Shown here one piece after another: positions 33,937 through 46,260 of a stretch of 64,000 nucleotides of DNA. The DNA is taken from positions 28,060,792 to 28,124,791 of the forward strand of contig OX392532.1 of the NCBI GenBank assembly GCA_947623455.1. Reading direction: 5' to 3'. Position 1 is the stretch's first letter. Each line of letters begins with the position of its first letter. The notes under the pieces were generated by a model, which worked only from the letters and a program-made list of their open reading frames with translations, was not told the origin of the DNA and ran no database searches. The position numbers and the translations under genes are program-made. Origin of the DNA: Mimachlamys varia. Lineage: Eukaryota > Mollusca > Bivalvia > Pectinida > Pectinidae.

Positions 33937-34123
33937 ATATTTAAAGTGTGATAGTTAGTTCATCATAATTTTTCGTATCAAAGACAATGAAATAAATGAC
34001 GATACACTTGAATAGAGTATTAATTTGTTTTACGTACGGTTTCACTTCTCTGATTTTGAACTCGAAATATCCCTTATGTTTCTTTCTTGTGCCCGTGTGA
34101 ACAGTAGGCTCTTTACTTTTTGG

Positions 34124-34325
34124 GGCCGCGGTGGCCGAGTGTTGTTGCGACGTCGACTTTTTATCACTATTCCTCCACCTCTGGGTTGCGAGTTCGAATC
34201 CAACCTGGGGCAGTTGCCAGCCTGTATTGACCGTAGGTTGGTGGTGTTTCTCCAGGTACTCCGGTTTCCCTCCAAATCCAAAACATAGCAGTTCTTTAAA
34301 TGACCATGGCTGTAAATAAACCAAA
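34124..34325 (+). mobile_element. tRNA-derived SINE with conserved central domain
   Basis: The head GGTGGCCGAGTG (box A, Leu-like) and GCGAGTTCGAATCC (box B) is followed by TTTCTCCAGGTACTCCGGTT and a tail ending in AAATGACCATGGCTGTAAAT. It is oriented opposite to the neighbouring SINE at 33752. Confidence 0.85.
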
Positions 34326-34919
34326 CTCTTTATTTTTGTATTAAACTGTCACTTGGTTGATTGGAGAGAGTAGGTTTGATACAGTACTGTATTTTGCTTC
34401 TATTTGAAGACACTTATTTAATTTTATACAAATTTATCTTTATCGGCATCAGCTTACTTGTAAGTACGTTGAATCTAATTAAAGGAATATAAGTCCTAAA
34501 CAATTTGTAAAGAGTATATTTTTACAGTGACTCGGAACTTCAGATTCTTCGTTTCTTCTACCGGTAAATAAGAAAATTAAAAAAATTGTCTATAAAATAT
34601 TCAAAATGTATGTTGTGAAATGAAATTATTACAATAAATCACTTACATAACATTATAAAAAGAAAACCCTCGCATCCTCGTATAACTTCATTTAGAACGA
34701 TTATTTTTAAATTTTCAAGTTTGGTAACTAAACCTACAGTACAGTAGTATAGATAGAAAGCCCTAGGTACTGCTTAACCCTACAAGCAAGTTTATTTGTC
34801 CTAGTGTTTATTCATTTACGCGTATGAAAGGAAAATTGCTGATGAAATATTTCTATGTTATTGAAAAGAACGTAAATGAAATTACGACTCAAAGTATTTT
34901 AAGTGTCATTGATATATTT

Positions 34920-35101
34920 AGATAGTACATAGTTACAGCGTAATATAAGAGTTGCCTCCCCTAGAATGTACACTGTCATCGATAAAAATAGAAGCAAAGG
35001 AAAGCAATTTGATTGGTCAATCGAATGGTTACGCCCACCTTACCGGCCTGCAGGATCTTGCTCAACAGTCAGAAACTCTGCTGACGCAGCTTCAAGAACA
35101 G
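34920..35101 (+). promoter_or_regulatory. MVP: Putative MVP promoter and non-coding first exon
   Basis: A consensus donor CAG|GTAAGC ends a putative exon at 35101. The next acceptor that leads directly to the MVP start codon is at 39758. An inverted CCAAT box (GATTGGTC) lies at 35011. A Maf-type site TGCTGACGCAGC at 35079-35090 lies inside the presumed exon. No TATA box is seen and the transcription start is not determined. The link to MVP is inferred from position and splice signals; transcript data would settle it. Confidence 0.5.
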
Positions 35102-37012
35102 GTAAGCATTCAGCATTTTGATTGATTTTTATGCAAGTAAATAGGTGTTTTTACATGGTTATTAGTTAATAGATTGGAGTAAACTTAGTTTTAACTATTG
35201 ACATTTGATAAAACTGCAAAGAAAATCGCCCGAAAACGCTGCAAAATGCATGTTTTTTACTTCCGCTTTATCGATCTCTGAAAGGGAGACGGACATGTTT
35301 ATAAGCGTGTTCTTGGAGACGCAACAACATAACTACAATTATTACACGACAAGCAATTGATATTTACATACAGCAAACTTTCGTTTTAATAGTGTTGTGA
35401 TTATTTAAATGATTTAACAAATCTTTGAAACTTTGTTCGATCTTTTCCCCATGACAATGCATAAACAGTCTCCGACATAAACAAACATTTTTTTATTGTT
35501 TAGTTTCGAATTTAGTTAGGGATTTTAGAATGCACGAAGTTGTCATAGATAGTTGTGTTCTTAATGAATGTACCGTACAGAACATTGTGCATTTTATCGC
35601 AAAGCATGTTCTTCGCCCTAATCACATGTGCATTTTATCGCAAAGCATGTTCCTAATCACATGTACATTCATGCCCAAAAATTCATTATGACGTCACAAA
35701 GTGATCATGGCTATATTTACACACGGGGTTTATCCCAAGCACGCAATCCCACATTCACAAGGATTTCCAGAGCGTTGTGAAATAGGCCTATGTGTTATTT
35801 GTATGGTCCACATGATAGCCTGGTGATCAGTGGTCTGTGAATAAAATAAGCTAACAAATGCTGACAAAGCGCTGACTATATGCATCATCTTGACAGGCTA
35901 GCAGTTTTAAACCTTTAAAACAGAAAGGTATCAGAATAAGTAAGTCACTACGAGATCATGCTTCTGTGTTAGAAACACCACCGGGACACCATGACTTAAT
36001 TGGCTGAAGAAACCTCCCCCTTCCTTCCAAGTCCCTGGCTTGGTTGCACTTGCTTACTATTTGGTGGTGAATATTTTTACCTGTGTACTCGATACATATA
36101 TAGGTAAGATTTCTTTTTCTTAACTCACAGTATTAATTATTTCTCACATGCAGAATATTAATCATTATCAGCTGCAGTATATAATGTATAAGTACATCTT
36201 TATGAAAAATGAAAATTCATGTATAGTTAAGTAGCTACATGGTCAAGGTTTTAGTGAGATTTCTTTTCTTTTTATAAATATGATATTTATTATGTATTTT
36301 TGCATGCTGTAGAAATCTTTCCCAAACCCTCTGATTAGGGTCAATGGTTTAATATGTGGTCTTAATGTACTTTGTATGATAACATCTGAACACTTAACAT
36401 GGGATGAGGGAAGTATGTAATATTGTAATTTATCTTTTCCATACATACATGTATATTAGTATCCATTTTATTAGGCGGTGAAGTTAGCCACTAGTCCTAT
36501 GCCCATAACTAGAAATAAAATGTTAATGCCACAGACTGTTTTATATTCTAATGTAGAACTAAATAACAGCATGTTGACAGGTAAAGTTTCTAATTTCTTT
36601 ACCTGAAAGTCATTCATATTTCTCAATGTATATACTTTTTGGTTTTCTGCATATTTCTATGTCATATATATGGGTAAATAGGAAATGCAAGGGACTATCC
36701 TAATTATAAAACACTACAGCAGAAGGAATGTGATTACAGTATTCGTCTGTTGCATAATACAAAGGAGAACTCTGTCTTTATCTGATAAATACTGGTAATG
36801 TAAATGTTGAACCATGATGGTAAATGTTGCATCATATTCAACTATTTAAGTTTTGAGAGGTTAAGATAAGGTTTATGATGTCTATCAATGCAGTAACACT
36901 GTTTCTTCCAATAGTAAACCCAACTTCATAATGTCCTCAAAGGCATATTTCTAGATGTATACCTGTGTATATCTATGCCTAAATAATGTCTAATTAATAT
37001 ATGGGTAAAGAG

Positions 37013-37160
37013 TACCTGCTTAAATATAGACTTAAGGCCAGCCAAGGGAAAAGGAGCACTTGTTTAACTAGACTTATGACAAGCCAATGGGAAGGGAGCA
37101 CTTGTTTAACTAGACTAAAAATAATGCAAGGGGAGGGAGTACTTGCTTAGATTTAAGACA
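37013..37160 (+). repeat. Three-unit tandem repeat in MVP intron 1
   Basis: The motif GGAGCACTTGTTTAACTAGA recurs three times with spacing of about 55-60 bp, each preceded by CAAGCCAANGG-like sequence. The third unit is diverged. Confidence 0.7.
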
Positions 37161-37625
37161 AGGAAGTACACTGAATTTTACAACCCTACGTTACCTAGAG
37201 ATAACTGTATTTAATTATTCTTTTTTCAATGACTTATTTTATGTTGTTCAGGTTTGTTTGTTTCTTCTCTTTTATCAAAGTAGTTCTTTCTGTATAAATA
37301 ACTGTCACCTCAGTCCAACAGTAATACAAGTATGAAATATAAGGAAACATACCTTTGATAGACCACAAGCGCAGCTGAGTACATAACATATACAACGAAA
37401 CTGGGAAACAGACAATAAGTACCTTATGATGCATAATTATAATAGTAAATATCTTTCAAGATTTTAATGGCAATGATATTCTGAGACAAGTTGTAATCTC
37501 ACTCTGTAGTCATTTGCTTATATATAATCCCTAGTGGAGATAATTGAAAAGATTACTTCAAAAGAGGACTAAGTTAAGTCAGTTAACCTTGCCTATTGTA
37601 GCTTAATTGTTTGGCTATATACCCA

Positions 37626-37941
37626 CAGGGCTTTATCAGGGGGTTTAGGGAATCAGACCCTGAGATCAAATTGGGAAAAATTTAACTTGGGATATTTTGG
37701 GAAACACTATTGTAAGTTTACAAGAGCTAAATACATTACTTTATTCTTCTAAATTACCATTCAAAGCATTGTCAAAACTATATATACATTTACAGCCCGG
37801 AACGAATATTTAATTTTGTACACACTTTTTTCAAGCATCTGAATTTGGAATTTTTAAGAGGAAGTTTGGGAAAAATTGCACATTTTTTCATTGGGAATGG
37901 GTCCGTTTACCGGACCTAAAAAGACAGGTGATAAAGCCCTG
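37626..37941. mobile_element. hAT-like MITE in MVP intron 1
   Basis: The ends CAGGGCTTTATCAGG and CAGGTGATAAAGCCCTG are inverted, and CAGGG...CCCTG is typical of hAT elements. Subterminal AATCAGACCC and GGGTCCGTTT also mirror. I could not find a clean 8-bp target duplication. Confidence 0.6.
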
Positions 37942-39007
37942 ACTCAGTATATAGAGAAAGTAGCCCCATGGACCTAAACACACCAAGTACAGGTACATGT
38001 TGAGCAGGTACCATGCATGCATAGAATATGTTTGTGCCAACTGCATTCATGCTTACATATTTATGGTCAAACCAAGGTTGATATATAGATATTCCTTGGT
38101 ACATATAAAATTTGAAAAATCAGGCACTAAATAGACATTCATACATAAATGAAGGATTCGGGAATTTACTTATTACAGAGAATATTGGGACTTGGTATAG
38201 TACATTCATTTATAGAGCAGTGATTTTGTTTGCCCATTTTTACAGCTAATATAAGGCTGTTTCCCCAGTAAAAAATTGTGCTATTTTCCCAAAATGAAGT
38301 AAAATTCAAGAATATTTTTCTAATTTATATGAAAATCCTACTTTATTTTCCTAATTCAATAAGGCACAGGCTGCTGTAAAATCTAGGTAGCAAAAACACT
38401 GATATAGAGATGTAGACATTGTAATATATATATGTCTCTGATGTGTGTACGATTCCTTTTGTCATCAAGTGAAATTGATTATCTGATTCTTGCTGTGTCA
38501 TCAACAAAATAACCTATATATATATAAGTAAGGGTACCTGTATTACACACATATAAGTAGTATAAGGTTACCTGTATACACCTGTATCAGGTAATATCTA
38601 TTACTTCAACATGTTGGCACAGATCCAGATTAGTGACGTCGTATAATTACCTACAGCCGTCTGTGGCCGACATTTTAATCTATTGTACTCTGTATTTCGG
38701 CTTACAATAAACCTTGTACTTTATTTGTGTAAGGTTTTTCAAAATAGAACGATTTTTACCCTGACCCTGACTTGAATGCTCTGTCTTGCAATGTCACAGT
38801 TATCTTGTATGTGTATAGATTTATATATTTGAAATATAATTCCATACAATCAAACTAAATTGATCTTCTGGAATCCGGAAGCTTATTATGAGCACTTCAA
38901 ATTTTTGGAACTTAATTGTTACAAACTTCGTAAAGTATAGACTGTCTTAATTTCATGTTTATTCAAAATTAAACATTTGGACCAATTTGATCAATCTAAT
39001 ACAGAGA

Positions 39008-39230
39008 GTGGGGCCGCGTTGGCCGAGTGGTTAAGGTGTCCCGACATTCTACCACAAGCCCTCCACCTCTGGATTGCGAATTCAAAATCCACATGGGGCA
39101 GTTGCAGGGTACTGATTGTAGGTCGATGGTATTTCTCTCGGCCCTCCAGATTTCCTCCACCTCCAAAACCTGGCATGTCCTTAAATGACCCTGGCTGTCA
39201 GGACATAAAACAAAATAAACCAAAACAAAC
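39008..39230 (+). mobile_element. tRNA-derived SINE in MVP intron 1
   Basis: The head GTTGGCCGAGTGGTTAAGG (Leu-like box A) and GGATTGCGAATTCAAAATCC (degraded box B) is followed by TTTCTCTCGGCCCTCCAGAT (central domain) and the tail AAATGACCCTGGCTGTCAGG with an A-rich end. It is on the same strand as MVP. It is too long and too degraded in box B to be a tRNA gene. Confidence 0.85.
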
Positions 39231-39771
39231 CGAACTAAAACCAAATAGTGACAGGTTTAGTAGGGCCTATATAGTGATTTGACACAGATTTCTGGTGATT
39301 TTTAGCAATGACACTTAAAGCCTGGTGGCCACGGCTGCATTGATAGGTCTGTCTGGCTTATACCTAGCAGTAGTACATTTAATTATAGGTAATTTGGTTT
39401 ACCTGTTTAGACGAGCATTTCCCTACTGTGTGTTAACATACTGTTAAATTGTCAATTAAGCAAAAAGTCAAACTTCCTGGTAGTCAAATGTCTTTCAACT
39501 ACCATAATTCAGGTTGTCAGTAATATTGGTGTATACCTGTATGGTAACCAATTATGTACATACCTGGTAACCAATAAAAATGGTTTTAATAAGTCCAGGT
39601 ATGGAATATGGTTATTTTGGAATTTCGAAAAAAAAAAAAAATTACCAATCAGAATGCCTTTTTGTTGTGACTACACAAATTATAGTGTCCAATATTGACC
39701 GTGTTCAATCAACAAAGAACCCCCCCAAATGACCAATCAAATTTGTTGTTTGTTGCAGATAACCAATCAGA

Positions 39772-42700
39772 ATGTCCGTCTCACGCCGTGGAGGAGAGGA
39801 GTTGTCCTTGTTCAGGATCCCTCCCTACTACTACCTCCATGTCCTCGACCAAAACCTTAATGTGACTCGCCTTGAGATCGGGCCCCAGACCTACATCCGC
39901 CAGGACAATGAAAGGTAAGGCTCTCTCACACAGTCTAATGTGGCGGTTTTGTACAGGTCTCTTCTGAATGTACCAGATTCTGTGCTTGACAAGAAAATTT
40001 TATTCTCCTGTGTACATTTATGACTGATATTTGATGTTTGAGGTAGGAATTGTTGACATTTTTTAAATTGTTAATTTAATGGGGGGGTTGCATAATTTCT
40101 GACTGGAAGTATTCAGTTGGGATTTATGTCAAGGAATGGATTTTGTTAAAATTTACTCTAAACTGAAATAGAAATGTTTGGGCTCTTTTTACCAAGCATG
40201 GTTTACGCATGTCAATAAAAATATGGTAGATAGAATTATTACAATACATAATTTCCACTGAATCTGAATGTGATACATGCTGTTATATATGTATAATTCT
40301 CCAAAATGTTTTTGATTCCTCGACTTATAAGAAGTGTGTTGTACCTACAGGGTGGTGTTTGGGCCGGAGAAGATGATCACAGTTCCCCCAAGGAACTACT
40401 GTGTGATCGAGAACCCCCATGTCCGAGACAAGGACAGCAAGGTCGTACTAGATAACAGCGGTCAAGCTAAACTCCTCCACGCTGACCAGGAGATTCGTCT
40501 CGCCCAGGACCCCTTCCCTCTCTACCCTGGCGAGGTCTTGAAACAGGTAAGACCATAACGTCTAATTTTCATGAATGATTGAGTTTACTGGGTCTAAGTT
40601 TAGAACATAGTTTACTCATTAACCTCTAAAATTTCAGAATGAACTATTCTAACCTTTGAATTGAAAATGTTCAAATGTGTTTTCAGAGGTGATTGGATCA
40701 AATCATTGTGATTTTACAGGAAATTAAGATTAATTTTACCAGTTTATTTTGTGAGAAAAAAAGAACAAACAATTTTTCTTATTTAAGTTGGAATATATAA
40801 AAATGTTCTGAATAAAAGTCCTTCTCCGTCATTAATCTTTAAATGTATTTGGAAAAACATAATGATAAAAATAAATTGTATATTTGATGATGAAAATTGT
40901 TTTCTTTAGGTTGTGACACCCCTTAAAGTTGTGAACGCTAACTCAGCTCTCCGTCTGCGATCAATTCTCGACTTCGAAGGGGAGGATGATGTTAAGAGAA
41001 CTGCCGGAGACGAGTGGTTGTTTGAGGGACCTGGTACCTACATCCCTCGCAAAGAAGTGGTCATTGATGAGACTGTACGCGCCACCGTGATCCGCCCTAA
41101 CCAGGCAATCCGTCTCCGAGCTCGTAAGGAGACGATCGACCGTCAGGGAACTCCACGAGTCACTGGAGAGGAATGGCTGGTTAAGAAGACCGGAGCTTAC
41201 CTCCCCGGAGCGTATGAGGAGGTGGTCGACATCGTCAATGCTTTCGTCCTCACAGACAAGGTATGGCATTGTATATATCACTTACAAGTAGCTACATATG
41301 TTAATAAATTCAAGATTCGTCTCAAAAATTAGTAAAAAATAAAAAAAAAAAAACCAGAAAAGTTATCGCATCAAACTGTTTTTCTAAAGTCAAAGGAAAA
41401 TTTAAGGTATACCAGAAAATACTAACATTATTTTACGTTCTAACATACAATATATAAATAGTTGACAGAAATTGAAAAACAGCCTAGTAACTTGTATGCT
41501 ATACAGATATAATAATGTGATTTTAAGATGTGAAATGCTGTTATGGTGGAAAAGAAGGAAAAATAAATTAAGTAAATTAGGTAAATCAAGTAAAGAACAT
41601 TCATTTTGAACACAATATTAACTTGCCATTTGTTTTGGTGTGTATTACAGAAAGCCCTCCACATGAGGTCCCTGAGAACCTTCAAGGACGACTTCGGTGT
41701 GGTGAGGAAAAACGGAGAGGAATGGCTGATCACAATGACTGAGACAGAGACCCACATCCCCAATGTTTACGAAGAGGTTAGTGTCAAATATCTTAGTTTT
41801 CTTAGAATAATCTTTCTGATTACTTGTGGAAATTGAAGCCAAAGATTCAAAATTTCCAAAAATCTTGGTAATGCAGAATATGTCATATTTTGGTGGCAAC
41901 TTAAATTCTGAATGTTTAATTCCCACGATCAACAAAAAACACATCATGAATTTAAGCTTAACACCAGAATGCTAAACAGGAAGTTTCCAGTGCAGGCATT
42001 TATTAATGTAAATGGCAGAATTGACCTGAAACCAAGGCTGTATGTTAAAATTGCTTAAACTGTCAACCTCTTAAAAACTATAACAGGAGTTTTGTTTAGA
42101 TATAGGAAGCTTTGGAGCTTATTGGTATGATCAAGGAAGAGATCAAAAATACTTCTTGGTGTTTGTCGTTAATATCGATGATGTTTTCCTTTACGACAGG
42201 TTGTTGGTGTGGTCTCCATCACGACCTTGACCTCCCGTCAGTACTGTGTTATTTTGGATCCCTGTGATGATTCCGGAAGGCCACAGCTCGGAAGAAAGAA
42301 GCTGGTGAAGGTAAGAAGAAGAGAAGATAAGGATAAATGACATTATTGAATTATATATGAAAGAGTCAATACTTTTTTCATTTTCATGGCAAATTCAGAT
42401 AGCATTTCAAGGTCTACTACTAACTTAGTTCAAGGTCATCTACTACAAATCATTTAAGTACATCACAAATGTGGATGGTAAAATACCAAGGGCCCAAAAG
42501 ACTTTTTAAATTAATAGAAATCAAGACATTTACAAAAAAGACTGGACTGATTTTGTTTTAGTATTGAATTGATTAGAGATTGTTCCGTAATTAATCGTGT
42601 GGGGGAGGTGGGAGGCACCTGTTTTAAGTTGTCATGGGTGGTTGGGCTAAAACCAGATCTGCATACTATTACTTATATTAAACCTCTTTTGATATTTAAT

Positions 42701-45700
42701 GAGTGGTGGAGGTCTCTGAAAAAGTGCCTTCCACCCTTCCCACATGGTTATTTCTGGAACAGCCATAAGACTAAGTGAATGATATTTCTGACTGAAACTT
42801 GGGTTATGGATTGATTCTGAAGGATATTGATGTTAATCTTTTCTTAATTTAGGGAGAGAAGTCATTCTTCCTTCTGCCCGGCGAGCGTCTGGAGCGAGGA
42901 ATCCAAAACATTTACGTACTTGGTGAAGAAGAAGGCCTTATTCTCAAGGCTACCGAAACATTCAAGGATGAGGACTCCGGAGAGGACCGTCGCCCTGGCG
43001 ATCGGTGGATGATCCGAGGACCTAAGGAGTATGTACCTCCCACAGAGGTGGAGGTTGTCCTAAAGAGACGGGCCATCCCATTGGACGAGAACGAGGGTAT
43101 CTACGTCAGGGACATTAAAAGTGGAAAGGTGAGGATCATTTCAATAACACTTTCTACCATCTTTCAGAAATTCTGGGAATAAATGAGGAAAATATTGAAC
43201 AACATGCAGTTTTTCTAGTTAACTATAATGAAAAAAAGAGATATATAAGAATCAATACTATCTAAAAGCCCGATGTGATTAACCCGGCCATCATAACAAA
43301 TTTTCAATTGCTCTTTTTTAAAGGAAATGTAGCAAGATTTTGTTTGTATACCAAACGAAAACCAATTTCATTCTTTGGTTTATCTTTGGTAATCTTTACT
43401 TCCATAATTGAGTCAATATAGAAGTGAATTTCATTGTGTGTAGGGTACAAATAAGTTAAAATCAAGATATGTTTAATAAAATCCATTGTATTATTATTAA
43501 TGCAATAGAGTTCAACATTAATTTATCCATGTTTGTTGTTTTAGGTACGTGCAGTTACTGCCGAGACTTACATGCTGAGTCATGATGAGGAATTGTGGGA
43601 GAAAGACCTTCCCCCAGCAGTGGAGACCCTCCTAGCCCAGGGGAAAGATCCTCTGGCTGACCGGGGTACTAGGGGACAGAACACTGATTCCTCCAAGGCT
43701 CGTGACAAGACCAAGGTCGTCACATTCCGTGTGCCACATAATGCTGCAGTGCAGATATACGATTACAAAGAGAAGAAAGCTAGAGTTGTGTTCGGCCCCG
43801 AACTAGTCATGCTTGGCCCAGACGAACAATTTACACAGCTCAGTCTGTCTGGTGGTAAACCAAAGAAACCAAACTCTATCAAATCCCTTTGTCTGTTGCT
43901 CGGTCCCGACTTCATGACTGACATCATCGTCGTGGAGACTGCTGATCACGCTCGGCTTAGCCTCCAGTTATCATACAACTGGCATTTCGATATCAAAGAC
44001 AAACTTGATGTGAAGGAGGCTCACAAAATCTTCAGTGTACCAGATTTTGTTGGCGATGCCTGCAAGGCGATTGCTTCCAGGGTCCGAGGAGCCGTAGCGC
44101 AAGTTCAGTTTGACGACTTCCACAAGGTAAGGACTCGCCATTTTACTTGTCCCATTCTACCATTCAAACCTGCCCTCAAGAGGTGTCTCTTAGCAATACA
44201 AAATATATGAATGCATAGGGGGGAGGTCAATAGTGGGGATGGGCTTATAAATGAGCATGGGTGTATTGTCAGAGAAATATGGTAACAAAATTTCAGAGAC
44301 CAAAATTTCCATTCTAAATTTCTTAACTTGTCCCTCAGGAATCATTGGATTGGTCTCTGATCAAAGGTAATCACCAAAATAACAGCAATGGGGAAAGGAA
44401 ATTAGATATAAATTAAATGGTCTATTGGAAGAGGTGGTCTCTTGCTAGAGGTAATCTCCTGAGAAGGTTTGGAAATAAAAAAAAAATATTTCAACAATCA
44501 CATTTTTAACTTATGCCTGTTATGAAAATTTTAATTACTGAATCTGCTGTTTGTATCAGTTAATATTTGACAACATATTTTTAAGAAATACATGTGGAAT
44601 ATTGTGTTTGATTATTAATTTGTTTTAATGTTTTATTCCTCCAGAACTCCGCCAGGATTATCCGATCTTCTGTGTTCGGTTTTGATGCAAAGGATAAAGT
44701 GCGTGACCAGTTTGTATTCGGTCAGAACTGTCTGATGATCACCAGCATTGACATCCAGTCTGTAGAACCCGTCGACCAGAGGACACGCGATGCCTTACAA
44801 AAATCTGTCCAGCTCGCTATTGAGATCACCACCAACTCACAGGAGGCCACAGCCAGACACGAGGCAGAGCGTCTCGAACAGGAAGCCAAGGGCCGTTTGG
44901 AGCGACAGAAGATCAGTGATGAGGCCGAGGCTGAAAAGTCCCGTAAGGAACTCCTGGAACTTCAGGCCAACAGTGCGGCCGTGGAGAGTACTGGACAGGC
45001 CAAGGCAGAGGCTCAGTCCCGCGCTGAGGCTTCGAGGATCGAGGGAGAGGCTGCCGTAGAGCAGGCCAAACTTAAGGCCCAGGCTATGAAGATCGAAGCC
45101 GTAAGTATTAAATTGAGATCTCAAATGGTTAAATGTCATAGCTTTGTTGTATATTAGTAAGATAATTAAATGATTTCAAACATGAACAAGTATATTCAAA
45201 ATACTTTGTCATCCAAAATTTTGTTCTATAGCACATGCCCTCTTGTGTATAAAGGGGAATTACTCCTCTCCTTGTACTTAAAAGGGGAGTAAACTGTAGT
45301 TTATTAAGTAAACCTACCAATTTATAAATAGGAGTGATATGACCTGTTTAACTATTAAGGAATAAACCTACCTGTTTTTGATGTTTTTTCTCCTTGTTAC
45401 TCTTGTTGTTACCCTGTCTATGAATAGGAGGGAATCCTGGGTCTACATGTATTCATGAAACTGTTCTCATGCTCAAGCATAGAAGAATTTGTGCTCAAGT
45501 CAGCTTTCTTGTTATTTACTTAAATCATGTCAAATGGTCAAAGAGTAAAATATAGCCATCGAAAACAGTATTTGGCTTCAACAATCTTCAAATTATTTCG
45601 AAATCTTTGGAAAAATATCTTTTCATTATTAAATTATAACCGGATCAAGAAATTGGGCTTGAGCACAGAATCCATGCTTGAGCATGATAACTGTTTCATG

Positions 45701-46260
45701 AGTATGAGCCCAATTCTTTTTAACCTATTCACCCCCTGAAGACTCATTTGACTTTTCCAAAGCAAAGGTTGGAATGGTTCATTATAATAATTCAGGAGTG
45801 AAAGAGTAAATTGTATTTACACTCGTTTAGTTTATCTGCCTATAATACATAGGAGTGATATATGAACAGTTTCACTTCTTTTTAAAAAAAACTCTAATTA
45901 TAATCTAATTATCATTTGCAGGAGTCAGAGCTGGAAAGACTTACTAGTGCTCGTGAGGCAGAACTGAAATACATTCGAGAGCAGAATGACATGGAACTCA
46001 ACAAATCCAAGGAAATGTCCAACATCGAAACTGAGAAGTTCAGGAACATGGTGGACGCTATTGGAGCCAACACGCTCCAATCCATCGCGGTGTCCGGACC
46101 GGAAATGCAGGTCAAGATGTTGACCGCTCTTGGTCTCAAGTCTACACTCATCACAGATGGAAGCAGTCCAATCAATCTGTTTAATACAGCCAACGGGTTG
46201 ATAGGCGGTATGGTTCCTGCTAAAAGGCGTCGTACTCCCGAGTCTGATGAGGAGGATTAA
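39772..46260 (+). CDS. MVP: Major vault protein
   Basis: Nine coding exons join in frame: 39772-39914, 40351-40546, 40910-41260, 41651-41776, 42200-42310, 42853-43128, 43545-44126, 44645-45100 and 45922-46260. All have GT-AG introns; the protein has 859 residues (about 893 in mammals). MVP forms the shell of the vault, a large cytoplasmic ribonucleoprotein barrel. Diagnostic strings include [13 protein letters not shown] near the N-terminus, [37 protein letters not shown]-like [11 protein letters not shown] and [20 protein letters not shown]. These span the beta-barrel MVP repeats (about residues 1-460). The SPFH-like shoulder follows ([20 protein letters not shown], about 570-590). A long cap helix holds [20 protein letters not shown] (from about 650). 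The C-terminus keeps [20 protein letters not shown] but ends in a short [12 protein letters not shown] tail unlike the mammalian one. ATG 39772 lies 13 bp after the acceptor and aligns with the family start. All exons are intact. Confidence 0.98.
40610..40702. repeat. 90-bp hairpin MITE, copy 6 (MVP intron)
   Basis: TTTACTCATTAACCTCTAAA at the left and TTTTCAGAGGTGATTGGAT at the right with central CTAACCTTTGAATTGAAAA match the family on the opposite strand. It lies about 65 bp after the exon ending at 40546. Confidence 0.7.
45454..45700. mobile_element. MITE with arms of about 45 bp in the last MVP intron
   Basis: Left CATGAAACTGTTCTCATGCT followed by CAAGCATAGAAG and TGTGCTCAAG is mirrored on the right by CTTGAGCACAGAATCCATGC followed by TTGAGCATGATAACTGTTTCATG. 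The interior is about 155 bp without coding content. Confidence 0.85.
45720..45811. repeat. 90-bp hairpin MITE, copy 7 (MVP last intron)
   Basis: AACCTATTCACCCCCTGAAG opens and TTCAGGAGTGAAAGAGTAAA closes, with central AAAGGTTGGAATGGTTCATT. It sits 20 bp after the MITE at 45454. Confidence 0.85.

Larger units (their letters stand above)
25320..35000. other. Intergenic region between divergently transcribed zinc-finger and MVP genes
   Basis: About 9.7 kb without a supported coding exon. It must include the 5' non-coding exon and promoter of the zinc-finger gene, which I could not place. MITEs, SINEs and hairpins are listed separately. At 30,850-30,875 an E-box CACGTG and a full CRE TGACGTCA lie 13 bp apart. 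No other content is recognised. Confidence 0.7.
35102..39758 (+). other. MVP: MVP intron 1 (putative)
   Basis: A 4.7-kb intron by inference. It holds a 41-bp duplication (35587-35652, GCATTTTATCGCAAAGCATG), a three-unit tandem repeat at 37013-37160, a hAT-like MITE at 37626-37941 and a SINE at 39008-39230. No coding exon is seen. Confidence 0.5.

Noticed and set aside
33662..34325. Overlapping ORFs of 60-127 aa on both strands
   Set aside because: They are translations of two SINEs; the ORFs arise from the tRNA-like heads and central domains.
39010..39100. tRNA-Leu gene
   Set aside because: Box A is good, but box B is degraded, the stems cannot form a full cloverleaf, and the sequence continues into a SINE core and tail.
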